DNA from: CADEED01 sp963711635
GTDB taxonomy: Bacteria; Pseudomonadota; Gammaproteobacteria; Steroidobacterales; Steroidobacteraceae
Direction: 5' to 3'
DNA: 64,000 bases
Assembly (NCBI GenBank): GCA_963711635.1
Contig: CAVQEZ010000019.1
Location: 186,001 to 250,000 of the forward strand
Positions 33,969 to 42,520 of this stretch are shown in pieces. The notes under the pieces were generated by a model that saw nothing but the letters and a program-made list of their open reading frames with translations, searched no databases and was not told where the DNA came from. The translations under genes and the position numbers were made by a program. The stretch's first letter is position 1. Each line of letters begins with the position of its first letter.

Positions 33969-35159
33969 GTGGTGGATCCGTTCTTCGATGCCGAGGTGGT
34001 CGAGGACCCACACGGGTACTACGCGCAGCTCCGGGCTACGGATCCGGTGCACGAACTCCCGGGCACGGGCACCTTCCTGGTCACGCGGATGGAGCTGATC
34101 CACGAAGTCGTTGCACAGCCGGCCCTGTTCTCCAGCGTGAGCACGAAGTTCCTGCACCACCGGGCGAACGACGGCGCGCCGGGGCTCCGCAGCGCGGTGC
34201 CCGGCGGAGACGCCGAGCCGACGACCGGCGCAGTGCTGGCCACTGCCGACCCGCCCGACCACACCCGCCAGCGCAAGGTGGTCGCCCGGCGCCTGTCGAC
34301 AACCGCGATGCAGGCGATGGAACCCGAGTTCCACGATCTCGTCGATCAAGTCCTCGACGCCGCACTGCCCACCGGCGCGATCGAGTGGATGAGCCAGTTG
34401 GCCGAACCGCTCCCGATGATCATGGTGGCCCGGATCCTCGGCCTCCCCGACGATCAGGCCCCGCGCCTCAAGCAGCAGGGCTACGCCGCGGTCGAGTCGA
34501 TCAGCGGGTTCGTCTCCGAGGCTCGACTCGCCGAGTTGGGCCCACCCATGACGGACGTCGGACCGGTCGTCGATGCCTACCTCGCAGCGCGCGCGTCAGC
34601 CCAGTACGACGCCGACACGTTGATCGGCGTCTGCGCGCAGGCCGTCGACACGGGCGAGCTGACCGACGAGGAAGCGTTCTTCATCCTGTTCCTGCTGGTC
34701 TCGGCGGGCGGGGAGTCGACGACGAGCCTGACTGGTACCGGTGTACGGATCCTCGCTGAACGCCCGGATCTGCAGGCGCGGCTGCGGCGCGATCCAGAGC
34801 TCATTCCCGCCTTCGTGGAAGAGGCGTGTCGGATCGACCCGCCGTTCCGCGGCCACTACCGGCGCGTGGTCTTCGACGCGGAGCTCGGTGGCGTCGAGCT
34901 GCCGGCCGACTCGACCGTCCTGCTCGCGTGGCCGGCAGCCAATCGTGACGGTGAAGCCTTCCCGAACCCCGATGACATCGACCTCGAGCGGCCGAACCCC
35001 CGCCAGCACGTCGGGTTCGGCTGGGGCATCCACCTGTGCGTCGGCGCCCCGCTCGCCCGGATCGAGGCGAAGGTCGCGTTCGAGCAACTGCTGGCGCGGA
35101 CGACGTCGTTCGCCATCGACCCCGCGGCGCGACCCCTCGGCATCACCGCAGCCTCATGA
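33969..35159 (+). CDS. Cytochrome P450
   Basis: About 396 residues, intact, starting at a GTG (33969 or 33972) giving VVDPFFDAEVVEDPHGYYAQ. Landmarks: ATADPPDHTRQRKVVARRLS (C helix), I-helix LVSAGGESTTSLTGTG (a variant of AGxDT with Glu-Ser), K-helix EEACRIDPPFRGHYRR, and heme loop FGWGIHLCVGAPLARIEAK. It is distinct in sequence from the P450 at 32-33 kb. It is probably expressed from the divergent TetR-controlled promoter. The substrate is unknown. Confidence 0.93.
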   Translation: MVDPFFDAEVVEDPHGYYAQLRATDPVHELPGTGTFLVTRMELIHEVVAQPALFSSVSTKFLHHRANDGAPGLRSAVPGGDAEPTTGAVLATADPPDHTRQRKVVARRLSTTAMQAMEPEFHDLVDQVLDAALPTGAIEWMSQLAEPLPMIMVARILGLPDDQAPRLKQQGYAAVESISGFVSEARLAELGPPMTDVGPVVDAYLAARASAQYDADTLIGVCAQAVDTGELTDEEAFFILFLLVSAGGESTTSLTGTGVRILAERPDLQARLRRDPELIPAFVEEACRIDPPFRGHYRRVVFDAELGGVELPADSTVLLAWPAANRDGEAFPNPDDIDLERPNPRQHVGFGWGIHLCVGAPLARIEAKVAFEQLLARTTSFAIDPAARPLGITAAS

Positions 35160-35240
35160 TCCGCCGACTCGTCACGCTGCCCCTCGTCCTCGAGGCGTGA
35201 ACCTAAGAGCGGTCGGCGTAGCCGTGGGATGCCCTGCGTC

Positions 35241-35352
35241 GGTCAGTTGTTGTCATTGGTTGGCGAGCCGATCAGTGAGTGAGTGAGTTGGCTGGGTTGG
35301 TTGGGAAGGAAATTGAGAGTCGTGAGTGAGTTGGTTCGTGGGTTGCCGACAG
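35241..35352 (+). repeat. Intergenic element copy R1 (tetranucleotide tract plus partial block A)
   Basis: The 308-bp gap between the P450 and the methyltransferase holds GTCA/GGTT units, GTGAGTGAGTGAG at 35275-35287, a second GTGAGTGAG near 35322, then GGTTGCCGACAGAG, the left half of block A. Block B is absent. The remaining 115 nt before the next gene show only a ribosome-binding site (GGAGGG). Confidence 0.7.
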
Positions 35353-35467
35353 AGGGAGCGAGTGCGGCTCTCCGGTGATGTTTTTGCCGCGACGTCACGC
35401 GCGAAGGCCCGACGCCTACACGGTGGTAGACAGCGCCCGGGTAGGCGACGAGCAGACGGAGGGCCTG

Positions 35468-36562
35468 ATGACCACGATCGAGCTGACCGCGGACGACGAG
35501 GCGAAGGTCGAGGAGCTCGCCGGCAACCTGTTCATGGCGTGCCTTGCGACGATGGAGCTCGCCAACGTCGAGCTCGGGTTGCGGCTCGGGCTCTACGAGG
35601 CCCTGGCCGGGCGCGGGCGCGGTGACACCCGGCGACGCTCGCTGCGAAGGCCGGGATCGCCGAGCGCTACGCGCAGGAGTGGCTCGAGCAGCAGGCGGTC
35701 GCCGGCATCGTCGATGTCGAGGACACGGCCAGGCCGGCCGCCGAGCGACGCTTCACGCTCTCGAACGCCCACGCCCACGTGCTGCTCGATGACGACAGCG
35801 AGGCGTGCATGAAGCCGTGCGCCGCAGTCGTGCCGTGGGTGGGCAAGGCGATCGACATCATGGTCGAGGAGTTCCGGCGCGGTGACGGTGCGGCCTTCGG
35901 GTTGTTCGACCTTCACGACCTCCAAGCCGCGTTCACGCGGCCGGTGTTCGCCAACCACCTGATCCAGCGCTGGCTCCCGGCGCTGCCCGACGTGCAGGCG
36001 AAGCTCAGCGCGGGTGACCGGGTCCGGATCGCCGAGGTCGGCTGTGGCGAGGGCTTGGCGGCGATCACCATCGCCCGCGCCTACCCGAACGCAGAGATCG
36101 ACGGCTTCGACCTCGACGACGCGTCGATCGCCTCCGCCCGGAGGGCTGCGGCCGACGCCGGTGTCGACGACCGTGCGCGCTTCGAGGTGCGCGACGCCGC
36201 CGACCCGACGATCGAGGGCGACTACGACCTGGTGCATGGCGATCGAGATGCTCCACGACGTGCCCGACCCGGTCGGCATCCTGCGGACCATGAAGACTCT
36301 GGCCGGCGCGTCGGGAGCGGTACTCGTGGTCGACGAGCGGACCGAGGACACCTTCACGGTGCCGACCAACGAGATGGAGCGCTTCTTCTACACGTTCAGC
36401 ACGCTGCACTGCCTGGCGGTGAGCATGCAGGACGGCGGCGCCGGTACGGGCACGGTGATCCGGCCGGACACGCTGCGCGGCTACGCCCACGATGCCGGCT
36501 TCAGCGACGTCGAAGTGCTCGCGGTCGAACATCCGCAGTTCGTGCTGATCCGGCTGTCGTGA
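35468..36562 (+). CDS. SAM-dependent methyltransferase with winged-helix N terminus (frameshifted)
   Basis: MTTIELTADDEAKVEELAGN starts at 35468 after GGAGGG. Residues 15-100 resemble the dimerising winged helix of O-methyltransferases (GLYEALAGAGAVTP then AERYAQEWLEQQAVAGIVDV). The Rossmann domain has motif I IAEVGCGEGLAAITIA, the acidic loop IDGFDLDDASIASA and IEMLHDVPDPVGILRTMKTL. Indels near 35,622 and 36,235 break the frame. Length about 365. The acceptor substrate is unknown. Confidence 0.82.
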
Positions 36563-36572
36563 CCACGTTCGG

Positions 36573-37376
36573 CTAGCCATCCCGATCTTCCGCTTGCTCT
36601 CCTGGACGCCAGCCGACGCGGTCGAGCACCACCCGGCGCAACGGGATCAGGAGCTCGCGACCGACGCAGCGGCGCAGGATCCGCGCCGCTCTGTGCCGCT
36701 GTCGCTCACTGGTACCGGGCAGGTACAGGGATTGGACCAATTCATCCACGTCGGCAACGGCTCTGATCAGCAGGGTGAAGGCTCGCCGCTCGTCGGAAAC
36801 GACCCGCAGCCCGCAACCCGCCGCCGTTGAGGCCACGTGTGCGCGGGCGAGCGCTTGGTCGTTCGGATAGCTGATCCGGCTTCGGAGCGCCGCCTGCACA
36901 CGCAAGTACAGCAGCGTGTCACGCACGGGCAGCGGCCCCGAAGCGGGCAGCAGCCACACGGCGCGACCGCCGGCGCGCAGGACCCGTGACAGCTCGGCGA
37001 CCGCGGCGCCAAGCGGCTGGATGATCTGCAACCCCATCGCGCAGGCCGCGGCATCGGACGATCCGGTGGCGATCGGCAGGCGCCCGGCGGTCGCACGCAG
37101 CAGTGGTCCGCGGCCCACGCGGGCCGCGGCGGTCAGCTCGGCCGTCGAAGCGTCCAGGCCGATCCAACCACCGACCCGATCGGCGAGCGGACCGCTCCCG
37201 CAGGCGACGTCGAGGACCGGCCCAGCCCGGTCGGCGAACGGCGACGCGCACCACTGGTACGGGGCGAGGCCGTCGGACCGGCATCGACTCAGGATGCGTT
37301 CGGTGATGCCGGGGTGGGCGGCGTGGAAGGCCGCGAGGTACCCCGGCCAGTCGGAGGAGCTCGGTAGCCGGCTCAG
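36573..37376 (-). CDS. Class I SAM-dependent methyltransferase
   Basis: The readable protein runs SRLPSSSDWPGYLAAFHAAH, motif I GPVLDVACGSGPLADRVGG, WIGLDASTAELTAAA, and VAELSRVLRAGGRAVWLLPA, then a helical C terminus with no recognised domain. This is the ubiquinone/menaquinone-methyltransferase-like fold. The start is unclear: the frame is open to a GTG at 37448, which would overlap the upstream small gene by 76 nt. A non-standard CTG near 37,376 or a lost start through an indel is more consistent with the gene order. Confidence 0.72.
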   Translation of the reverse strand: MSRLPSSSDWPGYLAAFHAAHPGITERILSRCRSDGLAPYQWCASPFADRAGPVLDVACGSGPLADRVGGWIGLDASTAELTAAARVGRGPLLRATAGRLPIATGSSDAAACAMGLQIIQPLGAAVAELSRVLRAGGRAVWLLPASGPLPVRDTLLYLRVQAALRSRISYPNDQALARAHVASTAAGCGLRVVSDERRAFTLLIRAVADVDELVQSLYLPGTSERQRHRAARILRRCVGRELLIPLRRVVLDRVGWRPGEQAEDRDG

Positions 37377-37567
37377 GCGCGTCGTCTCGCTCGCTGCACC
37401 CCGAAGACGACCAGACCCACGACCACGCCCGCGAGGGCACCGGTCCACAGCCCGTAGACGAGGTTGTCGAGGAACGGGTTGCCCTTGGTCGTTCCCAGGA
37501 TGAGCGAACCTACGACGAACCCGGCGAACACGTACAGACCGATGCGGATCGCGCGATTGCTCAGCAT
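37373..37567 (-). CDS. Small two-helix membrane protein
   Basis: 64 residues: MLSNRAIRIGLYVFAGFVVG opens the first membrane segment. A short loop (TTKGNPFLDN) and a second Gly/Val-rich segment (LWTGALAGVVVGLVVFGV) end in a basic tail. It starts 1 nt after the DM13 gene stop, so it is co-transcribed with it. The function is unknown. Confidence 0.75.
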   Translation of the reverse strand: MLSNRAIRIGLYVFAGFVVGSLILGTTKGNPFLDNLVYGLWTGALAGVVVGLVVFGVQRARRRA

Positions 37568-37568
37568 C

Positions 37569-38402
37569 TCAGACCGCCTCGAGTGTGGCGTTGGCGATGG
37601 GAACGGCGAACTGCTCGCACCATACGAGCACGGTCCAGCCTGCATCAGGGTTCGTGCCGCCGGGCACGGCGTAGTCGGACGCTTCACCCTGGTTGCCGCG
37701 CTGGGCGCCGAGACTCGTTCCTCCCTTGTCCTGCACGTCGGTGCCTTGCACCACGTACACGACGGGATCCGGAGTTCCTTCGATCGCGAAGTTCTCGAAG
37801 CGAACGACGAACGATCCATTCGCCTCGCGGATGAGGCTCACGGCTCCGGACCCGCTGTGGCCATCGAGGCCTTTGATCGTTCCGCTCGCCAGTCGCACCG
37901 GTCCCGCGGGCGCGGGCGGTGGTGACGGGACGCTCTCGTCGGGAAGAGGTACTGCACCCTGGGTCGCGGACGACGTTGCGGGCTGTACCTCGGAGGCATC
38001 GACGACCGGGCCGCGCACCAGGGTGGTGTTGTCGGTCTCGTCGACGTAGTACGGACGAACGATCCAGGCGGCCAGGACGAGGACGATGCCGGTGAGAACG
38101 AGCGGTGCGACCCACGCCCACCGCACGAACCGGCGGAGGACGATCGCGATCACGACGTAGCCACCGATGATCGCGACCATCGTGAGGAGTCCGCGCCCGC
38201 TCTTGAACACGCTGCGGGCAGCCTCGTTCTTGTCGACGAAGAAGAATCCGAACGTCGCCAGGAACGCTGCTGCCGGCAGGAGGCGCAGGGCCCACTCCCA
38301 CCAGCGTCGGCCGCGACCATCCGGCGACCCGGGCCCGTCGGTGTTCCGATCGTCAACCTTCGTCGCCACGTCGTCAGCCTCCCGAAGCTGCCTCGTCACC
38401 AT
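37569..38402 (-). CDS. Membrane-anchored DM13-domain protein
   Basis: 277 residues. Three membrane helices (ALRLLPAAAFLATFGFFFVD, LLTMVAIIGGYVVIAIVL, WVAPLVLTGIVLVLAAWIV) are followed by an external Pro-rich linker. The C-terminal DM13 domain (about 175-275) reads LASGTIKGLDGHSGSGAVSL, EGTPDPVVYVV, ASDYAVPGG, and TVLVWCEQFAVPIANATL with the conserved Cys. DM13 domains are proposed to be redox-active extracytoplasmic modules, possibly heme- or metal-dependent. It forms a two-gene unit with the small membrane protein downstream. Confidence 0.8.
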   Translation of the reverse strand: MVTRQLREADDVATKVDDRNTDGPGSPDGRGRRWWEWALRLLPAAAFLATFGFFFVDKNEAARSVFKSGRGLLTMVAIIGGYVVIAIVLRRFVRWAWVAPLVLTGIVLVLAAWIVRPYYVDETDNTTLVRGPVVDASEVQPATSSATQGAVPLPDESVPSPPPAPAGPVRLASGTIKGLDGHSGSGAVSLIREANGSFVVRFENFAIEGTPDPVVYVVQGTDVQDKGGTSLGAQRGNQGEASDYAVPGGTNPDAGWTVLVWCEQFAVPIANATLEAV

Positions 38403-38527
38403 TGTGCAGCGACGACGACGTGTTGTTGCCGCTCAGCGCGACAGTTCCCCGAATCGTAAGAGCTCCCCCCGGTGATGGGCGCCGGTCGTGGGCTACAACT
38501 GTCGAGCATCGGCGGGGCGAGGGGACC

Positions 38528-39931
38528 ATGACCGATCGCTACGACCTGGTCATCGTGGGCATGGGCTCGTGCGGCATGGTCGCGAGCGAGTTCGCGGCCG
38601 GCCTCGGGCTCAAGGTCGCAGTGGCGGAGCGGGCCCGGGTGGGCGGCGACTGCCTGTGGACGGGATGCGTGCCCAGCAAGGCGCTCCTCGCCTCGGCCAA
38701 GGTCGCCCACCACATGCGCACCGCCGACCGGTTCGGACTCGACCCGGTGGAGCCGGCGGTCGACCGGCGTCGGGTGTGGAAGCGGGTCCGTTCGGTCCAG
38801 CACGAGATCGCCGCGACCGACGACGACCCGGCTCGCTTCCAGGAGATGGGCATCGACATCGTGCGCGGTCACGCGAGGCTCACCGGCAAGCACTCGGTGC
38901 ATGTCGGCGATCGAGAGCTCTCGACCCGTTACGTCCTCCTGTGCACCGGCAGCCGGCCGGCGGTGCCGGCGATCCCCGGTCTCGCCGATGCCGGGTACGT
39001 CACCAGCGAGACGCTGTTCGAGCTGGAGCGGCCGCCGGCGAGCTTCGTGAACATCGGCGGCGGACCCATCGCCGTCGAGATGGCGCAGGGGTTCGCCCGC
39101 CTCGGCATCTCGATCACGCTGCTGCAGCGAGGCAACCGCATCCTCCCCCGCGACGAACCGGCCCTCGCCGATCAGCTTGCCGACGTGCTCCGCCTCGAGG
39201 GTGCCGACATCAGGTTCGACGTCGTGACCGAACGGGTCGCGGTCGAGAACGGCAAAAAGGTCGTGCACGGCACCGAGGGTGGGGCGCCGCGGCGTTGGGA
39301 GGCGGACGAGATTCTCGTAGCCGTCGGTCGCGTGCCGAACGTCGACGATCTCGGGCTCGAGGAACTCGGGATCGAGACCGGACCCAAGGGCATCGCGATC
39401 GACGATCGCGGACGCACCCGCGTCGACACCGTGTACGCGGCGGGCGATCTCGCAGGACGACACCTGTTCACGCACTCGGCCGCCTACGAGGGCGTGCGAG
39501 CCGTTCGTGACATGTTCTTCCCAGGGAAAGGACGGGTCACGGCGAGCGTCCCGTGGTGCACGTTCACCGATCCCGAGCTGGCGCACGCGGGGCTGACCGA
39601 AGCCGAGGCGCGCGACCGCCACGGTGGCGACGTGGACGTGTGGCAGCACGACCTCGCACACAACGACCGCGCGCGCGCGGACGGAGCGTCACGCGGCGCA
39701 ATCGTGATCATCACGCACAAGAGGACGATCGTCGGTGCGCACGTGCTCGCCCCGGCGGGGGGCGAGATGATCCACGAGTTCGCCCTCGCGATCGAGGAGC
39801 GTGTGAAGCTCGGAGATCTCGCGCAGTTCATGCACGTCTACCCCACGATCTCGACATCCGTCGGGCAGCTCGCAGGTGACGCGGCGTTCAAGAAGGCGGA
39901 ACGACTGCGCTGGCTCGTGCAGCGCCGGTAG
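38528..39931 (+). CDS. Pyridine nucleotide-disulfide oxidoreductase (mercuric reductase / Lpd-like)
   Basis: 467 residues, intact, MTDRYDLVIVGMGSCGMVAS. Features: FAD-binding GxGxxG variant, the redox-active disulfide GGDCLWTGCVPSKALL, NAD-binding NIGGGPIAVEMAQGFARLG, second FAD motif VYAAGDLAGRHLFTHSA, and the C-terminal dimer domain HVYPTISTSVGQL with the His normally paired to Glu in the active site. There is no mer operon context and no N-terminal HMA domain, so mercury reduction is not implied. It may reduce another disulfide or quinone. Confidence 0.9.
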   Translation: MTDRYDLVIVGMGSCGMVASEFAAGLGLKVAVAERARVGGDCLWTGCVPSKALLASAKVAHHMRTADRFGLDPVEPAVDRRRVWKRVRSVQHEIAATDDDPARFQEMGIDIVRGHARLTGKHSVHVGDRELSTRYVLLCTGSRPAVPAIPGLADAGYVTSETLFELERPPASFVNIGGGPIAVEMAQGFARLGISITLLQRGNRILPRDEPALADQLADVLRLEGADIRFDVVTERVAVENGKKVVHGTEGGAPRRWEADEILVAVGRVPNVDDLGLEELGIETGPKGIAIDDRGRTRVDTVYAAGDLAGRHLFTHSAAYEGVRAVRDMFFPGKGRVTASVPWCTFTDPELAHAGLTEAEARDRHGGDVDVWQHDLAHNDRARADGASRGAIVIITHKRTIVGAHVLAPAGGEMIHEFALAIEERVKLGDLAQFMHVYPTISTSVGQLAGDAAFKKAERLRWLVQRR

Positions 39932-39942
39932 ACGGTTTCCGG

Positions 39943-40767
39943 TCAGGCCGCGGGGAAGAAGCAGGCGCCCACGGTGCCGCGGCCGGTGTGCGCGCCGACC
40001 GACGGCCCGACCTCGTACCGCACGAGCTCCACGACCTCAGAAAGCTCGCGCAGGCGCGCCTCGTATTCGTCGGCGAGCGCCGGGGCGAGGGCGTCCCCGA
40101 CACCGACCCGGTGAGGCCGGCCCGACGCCACTTCGGCGACATAGGTGGTCATGGCTTCGATCGCGGTTTCGACGTCACCGGCCTCGGCGACGACGCTCAT
40201 CTGCCCGTCCGCGAACGCGAGAACGGGGACTCCCTCGGTCGTCGAGGCGCCGGGAGCGAGCCGGCCCCCGCGCCGAGCGAGGTCCAGGCCGTTCACGATG
40301 AACACGTTGGCGACCGTGGCCGCGGCCGATCGCGCCGCGGCCGCGGCCGCTACCAGGTCCCCTCCTGACGCGATGGCCTCGCCTGCCGCCCAGACGCAGC
40401 AGGCCACCGCGAACGAGGCGGTGCCCGTGTCGATGATCGTCACCGGCACCGGACTCGAGTCGGCGGCCAGCCCGACGGCGTTGACGGTCCCCGAAGTGTT
40501 CGAACCGACGTGAATCGAGAGGATCTCGGTCGCGCCCGCGTCCGCGCACTGCTCGAAGGTCGAGAGCACGTCACCCGGTGACGGTGCTGCGGTCGAGACG
40601 GCGGCGCCGCGCTCCAGCCGGGCATAGAACTCGGCGGTCGTCAGGTCGAGTCCTTCGCGGAACTGCTCGCCGTCGATGACGATCGAGATCGGGACCACAT
40701 CGACCTGGTAGCGCTCGAGGAGCAGCGGCGGCAGCTGGGCGCTCGAATCCGAGACCAGTGCGATCAC
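39943..40767 (-). CDS. DegV-family fatty-acid-binding protein
   Basis: 274 residues, MIALVSDSSAQLPPLLLERY from a GTG at 40767. The DegV signatures are visible: VPISIVIDGEQFREGLDLT, TAAPSPGDVLSTFE, ILSIHVGSNTSGTVNA (lipid-headgroup Ser/Thr), VTIIDTGTASFA, and LDLARRGGRLAPG. In Gram-positives, DegV/FakB proteins present fatty acids to the kinase FakA. No fakA is in this window. It starts 1 nt after the thioesterase stop. Confidence 0.92.
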   Translation of the reverse strand: MIALVSDSSAQLPPLLLERYQVDVVPISIVIDGEQFREGLDLTTAEFYARLERGAAVSTAAPSPGDVLSTFEQCADAGATEILSIHVGSNTSGTVNAVGLAADSSPVPVTIIDTGTASFAVACCVWAAGEAIASGGDLVAAAAAARSAAATVANVFIVNGLDLARRGGRLAPGASTTEGVPVLAFADGQMSVVAEAGDVETAIEAMTTYVAEVASGRPHRVGVGDALAPALADEYEARLRELSEVVELVRYEVGPSVGAHTGRGTVGACFFPAA

Positions 40768-40768
40768 T

Positions 40769-41257
40769 TCAGCGCAGGAAGCGGGCGTCGTCGTCGTCGA
40801 GCGGCGCGCCTATGGCGTCGACCGCTTGCGCCTCCGACAACACGGCCATCTCGGCTCGGCCCGTCACGCACGATCTCCCCTTGGCGTCGAGCACGACGGC
40901 GTCGGTCGTGATCGAGCGCTCGTTCTCGTCGGTCACGCGAACCTCGACGCGGTAGGGGCGACCGACGCGGACGGGCCACTCGAACTCAGTCTCGGTGTGC
41001 TTCGTGAAGGCGAACTTCTGACTGATCGCGATCGTCGCCCAACTCATCCCCTCGTCGATGAGGGCGAGCGTCACTCCGCCGTGCACATAGGAGGGCGCGC
41101 CGGAGAACTCGGCCGGCAACGTGAAGTCTGCGAACACCACCGCAGAATCGGTGTCGTGGAAGAACGGCACCCGGAGCCCGCGAGGATTCGCCTCGTCGCA
41201 TACGAAGCAGTTCGTGTCGAAACCCCAGCGGCGGTTGAGCAACGGCTCGACGGGCAT
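40769..41257 (-). CDS. PaaI-like hotdog-fold thioesterase
   Basis: 162 residues from the ATG at 41257 (MPVEPLLNRRWGFDTNCFVC). Hotdog landmarks are CDEANPRGLRV, ADFTLPAEFSGAPSYVHGGV (the HGG turn) and ALIDEGMSWATIAISQK with the catalytic acidic residue. A CxxC-like start (CFVCDEANPRGL) is typical of this branch of acyl-CoA thioesterases. It is coupled to the DegV gene on the same strand, suggesting a shared acyl-lipid role. Confidence 0.84.
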   Translation of the reverse strand: MPVEPLLNRRWGFDTNCFVCDEANPRGLRVPFFHDTDSAVVFADFTLPAEFSGAPSYVHGGVTLALIDEGMSWATIAISQKFAFTKHTETEFEWPVRVGRPYRVEVRVTDENERSITTDAVVLDAKGRSCVTGRAEMAVLSEAQAVDAIGAPLDDDDARFLR

Positions 41258-41307
41258 CGGCCCCGGTATAGCCGAGCCGCTGGGTGACCTGTCGACCCCC
41301 GGACGTC

Positions 41308-41332
41308 CCACGCGCCTACTTCGAGCGCGTGG
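41308..41332. terminator. GC-rich hairpin between hydrolase and thioesterase genes
   Basis: CCACGCGC / GCGCGTGG arms with a 9-nt loop lie upstream of the thioesterase start and beyond the hydrolase region's 3' end. There is no T run. It may be a terminator of readthrough transcription or an operator; the call is weak. Confidence 0.35.
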
Positions 41333-41376
41333 TGACGTAGGTCCCGATCGCTGTCCCCAAGGAGGCATCCCCAGGA

Positions 41377-42270
41377 CTAGAGATCGTGAGCATCGACAGC
41401 GGCGATGAAGCTGGCGACTCGGGACGCGAAGAGCTCGGGTATCTCGACCGGCAGCATGTGACCGGCGCCGGGGACCACTTCGGCCTCGACGTTCGCGACG
41501 AGGCGGCGTGATCGTTCCAGGGCGCGTTGTGCTTTGTTGACGGGACTGCTCTCACAGAAGAGCAGCAGCGCTGGAGTGTCGATCATTCGAAGCACGTCAT
41601 CGGTCATCCGCTTGGGGTACGGCAACTTGGCGCGAAACGTACGGAGCCCGGCAATGGAGAGCTCGAGGAGAGGTTGGTCGGGAAGCGTGCCGTTGTTGAG
41701 CAACCGGAGCAGCCGATGCAGCGCTTTGTCGGACTTGGCGACCGACGCCAAGATGCTGTCCGGCAGGATCCTGACGAGGAACGATCCTCGAGGTCTCCCG
41801 AGGGCACCGGGCGGGTCGATCGAGGTGACACTGGCGAGCCGGTCGGGCGCGCGGTGCGCCTGGTTCAGTGCGAGCCAACCACCGTACGAGAGGCCGACGA
41901 GGTGTGCACGATCCAATGCAAGCGCGTCGAGCACGTCCTCCATCCACATTGCAAGGTCGCGGCCGTCACGGATCCTGGACGTCTGCGTGCTGCGTCCCGC
42001 ATCGCCGATCGTGTCGACCGCGAACACGGGACGGTGCTCGCTCAACGCGGCGATGCTGGGAAACCATGATGGCGACGCCACCACGATCGCGTGCAGAAGG
42101 ACGATCGGGGTGCCGTGCTGTGAGCCGGTGGCGAGGACGTGCGTGGTGCCGTACCGCGTCTCGACGTCGATCTGCGAGGGTGGGGTGGGCCATGCTTCGA
42201 GGGCGTCGTCGTACGCGGTCAGGAACCTGAGACGCGCGTCTTCATTGCGGAATCGACCAAGCTGTCCCAT
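41377..42270 (-). CDS. Alpha/beta hydrolase
   Basis: 297 residues from the ATG at 42270 (MGQLGRFRNEDARLRFLTAY). The nucleophile elbow is GLSYGGW, the oxyanion strand PIVLLHAIVVASPSWF, the acid is probably in LLLFCESSPVN, and the catalytic His lies in VPGAGHMLPVE. The frame stays open upstream into the GTGA repeat (giving Thr/His/Ser/Leu-rich nonsense), but the real start is clear from homology-like content. The substrate is unknown. Confidence 0.86.
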   Translation of the reverse strand: MGQLGRFRNEDARLRFLTAYDDALEAWPTPPSQIDVETRYGTTHVLATGSQHGTPIVLLHAIVVASPSWFPSIAALSEHRPVFAVDTIGDAGRSTQTSRIRDGRDLAMWMEDVLDALALDRAHLVGLSYGGWLALNQAHRAPDRLASVTSIDPPGALGRPRGSFLVRILPDSILASVAKSDKALHRLLRLLNNGTLPDQPLLELSIAGLRTFRAKLPYPKRMTDDVLRMIDTPALLLFCESSPVNKAQRALERSRRLVANVEAEVVPGAGHMLPVEIPELFASRVASFIAAVDAHDL

Positions 42271-42340
42271 CGGCACAGACTGCCCGTTCGGGTGAGGGCG
42301 TGCATGCGCCGCTCCCTTGACGAGCTCGGTGTGCAACAAC

Positions 42341-42516
42341 TCGGTGAGTTGAGTCGGTTGGTTGGTGGTGAGTCGGTGAGTGATTGAGTGAGTTGAGTTG
42401 GTGAGTTGGTGTGTAAGTAAGTGTGTTGCCGACGTAACTCGGTTTGCCTTGGCGCAGCTGGGCATCCCGAGGGTTCTGGGAGGTGATTTCCCACGCTAAG
42501 CCTCGAGATTTCCCAC
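42341..42516 (+). repeat. Intergenic element copy R2 (complete)
   Basis: A degenerate GAGT/GGTT tract (42341-42424) leads into block A (GTTGCCGACGTAACTCGG, 42425-42442), a 44-nt spacer containing CCGAGGGTTCT, and block B (42487-42516: TTTCCCACGCTAA, G, CCTCGAGATTTCCCAC). It ends 4 nt from the stop codon of the minus-strand aldo/keto reductase, so on that strand it is the immediate 3' region. Confidence 0.85.
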
Positions 42517-42520
42517 ACGG

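Noticed and set aside
38528..39931. Mercuric reductase (merA)
   Set aside because: The disulfide motif is shared by the whole Lpd/MerA family. There is no HMA domain, no C-terminal Cys pair and no mer genes.
42271..42465. An in-frame N-terminal extension of the alpha/beta hydrolase rich in Thr-His-Ser-Leu
   Set aside because: It is the minus-strand translation of the GTGA tract in repeat R2, not protein. The ATG at 42270 gives the natural start.
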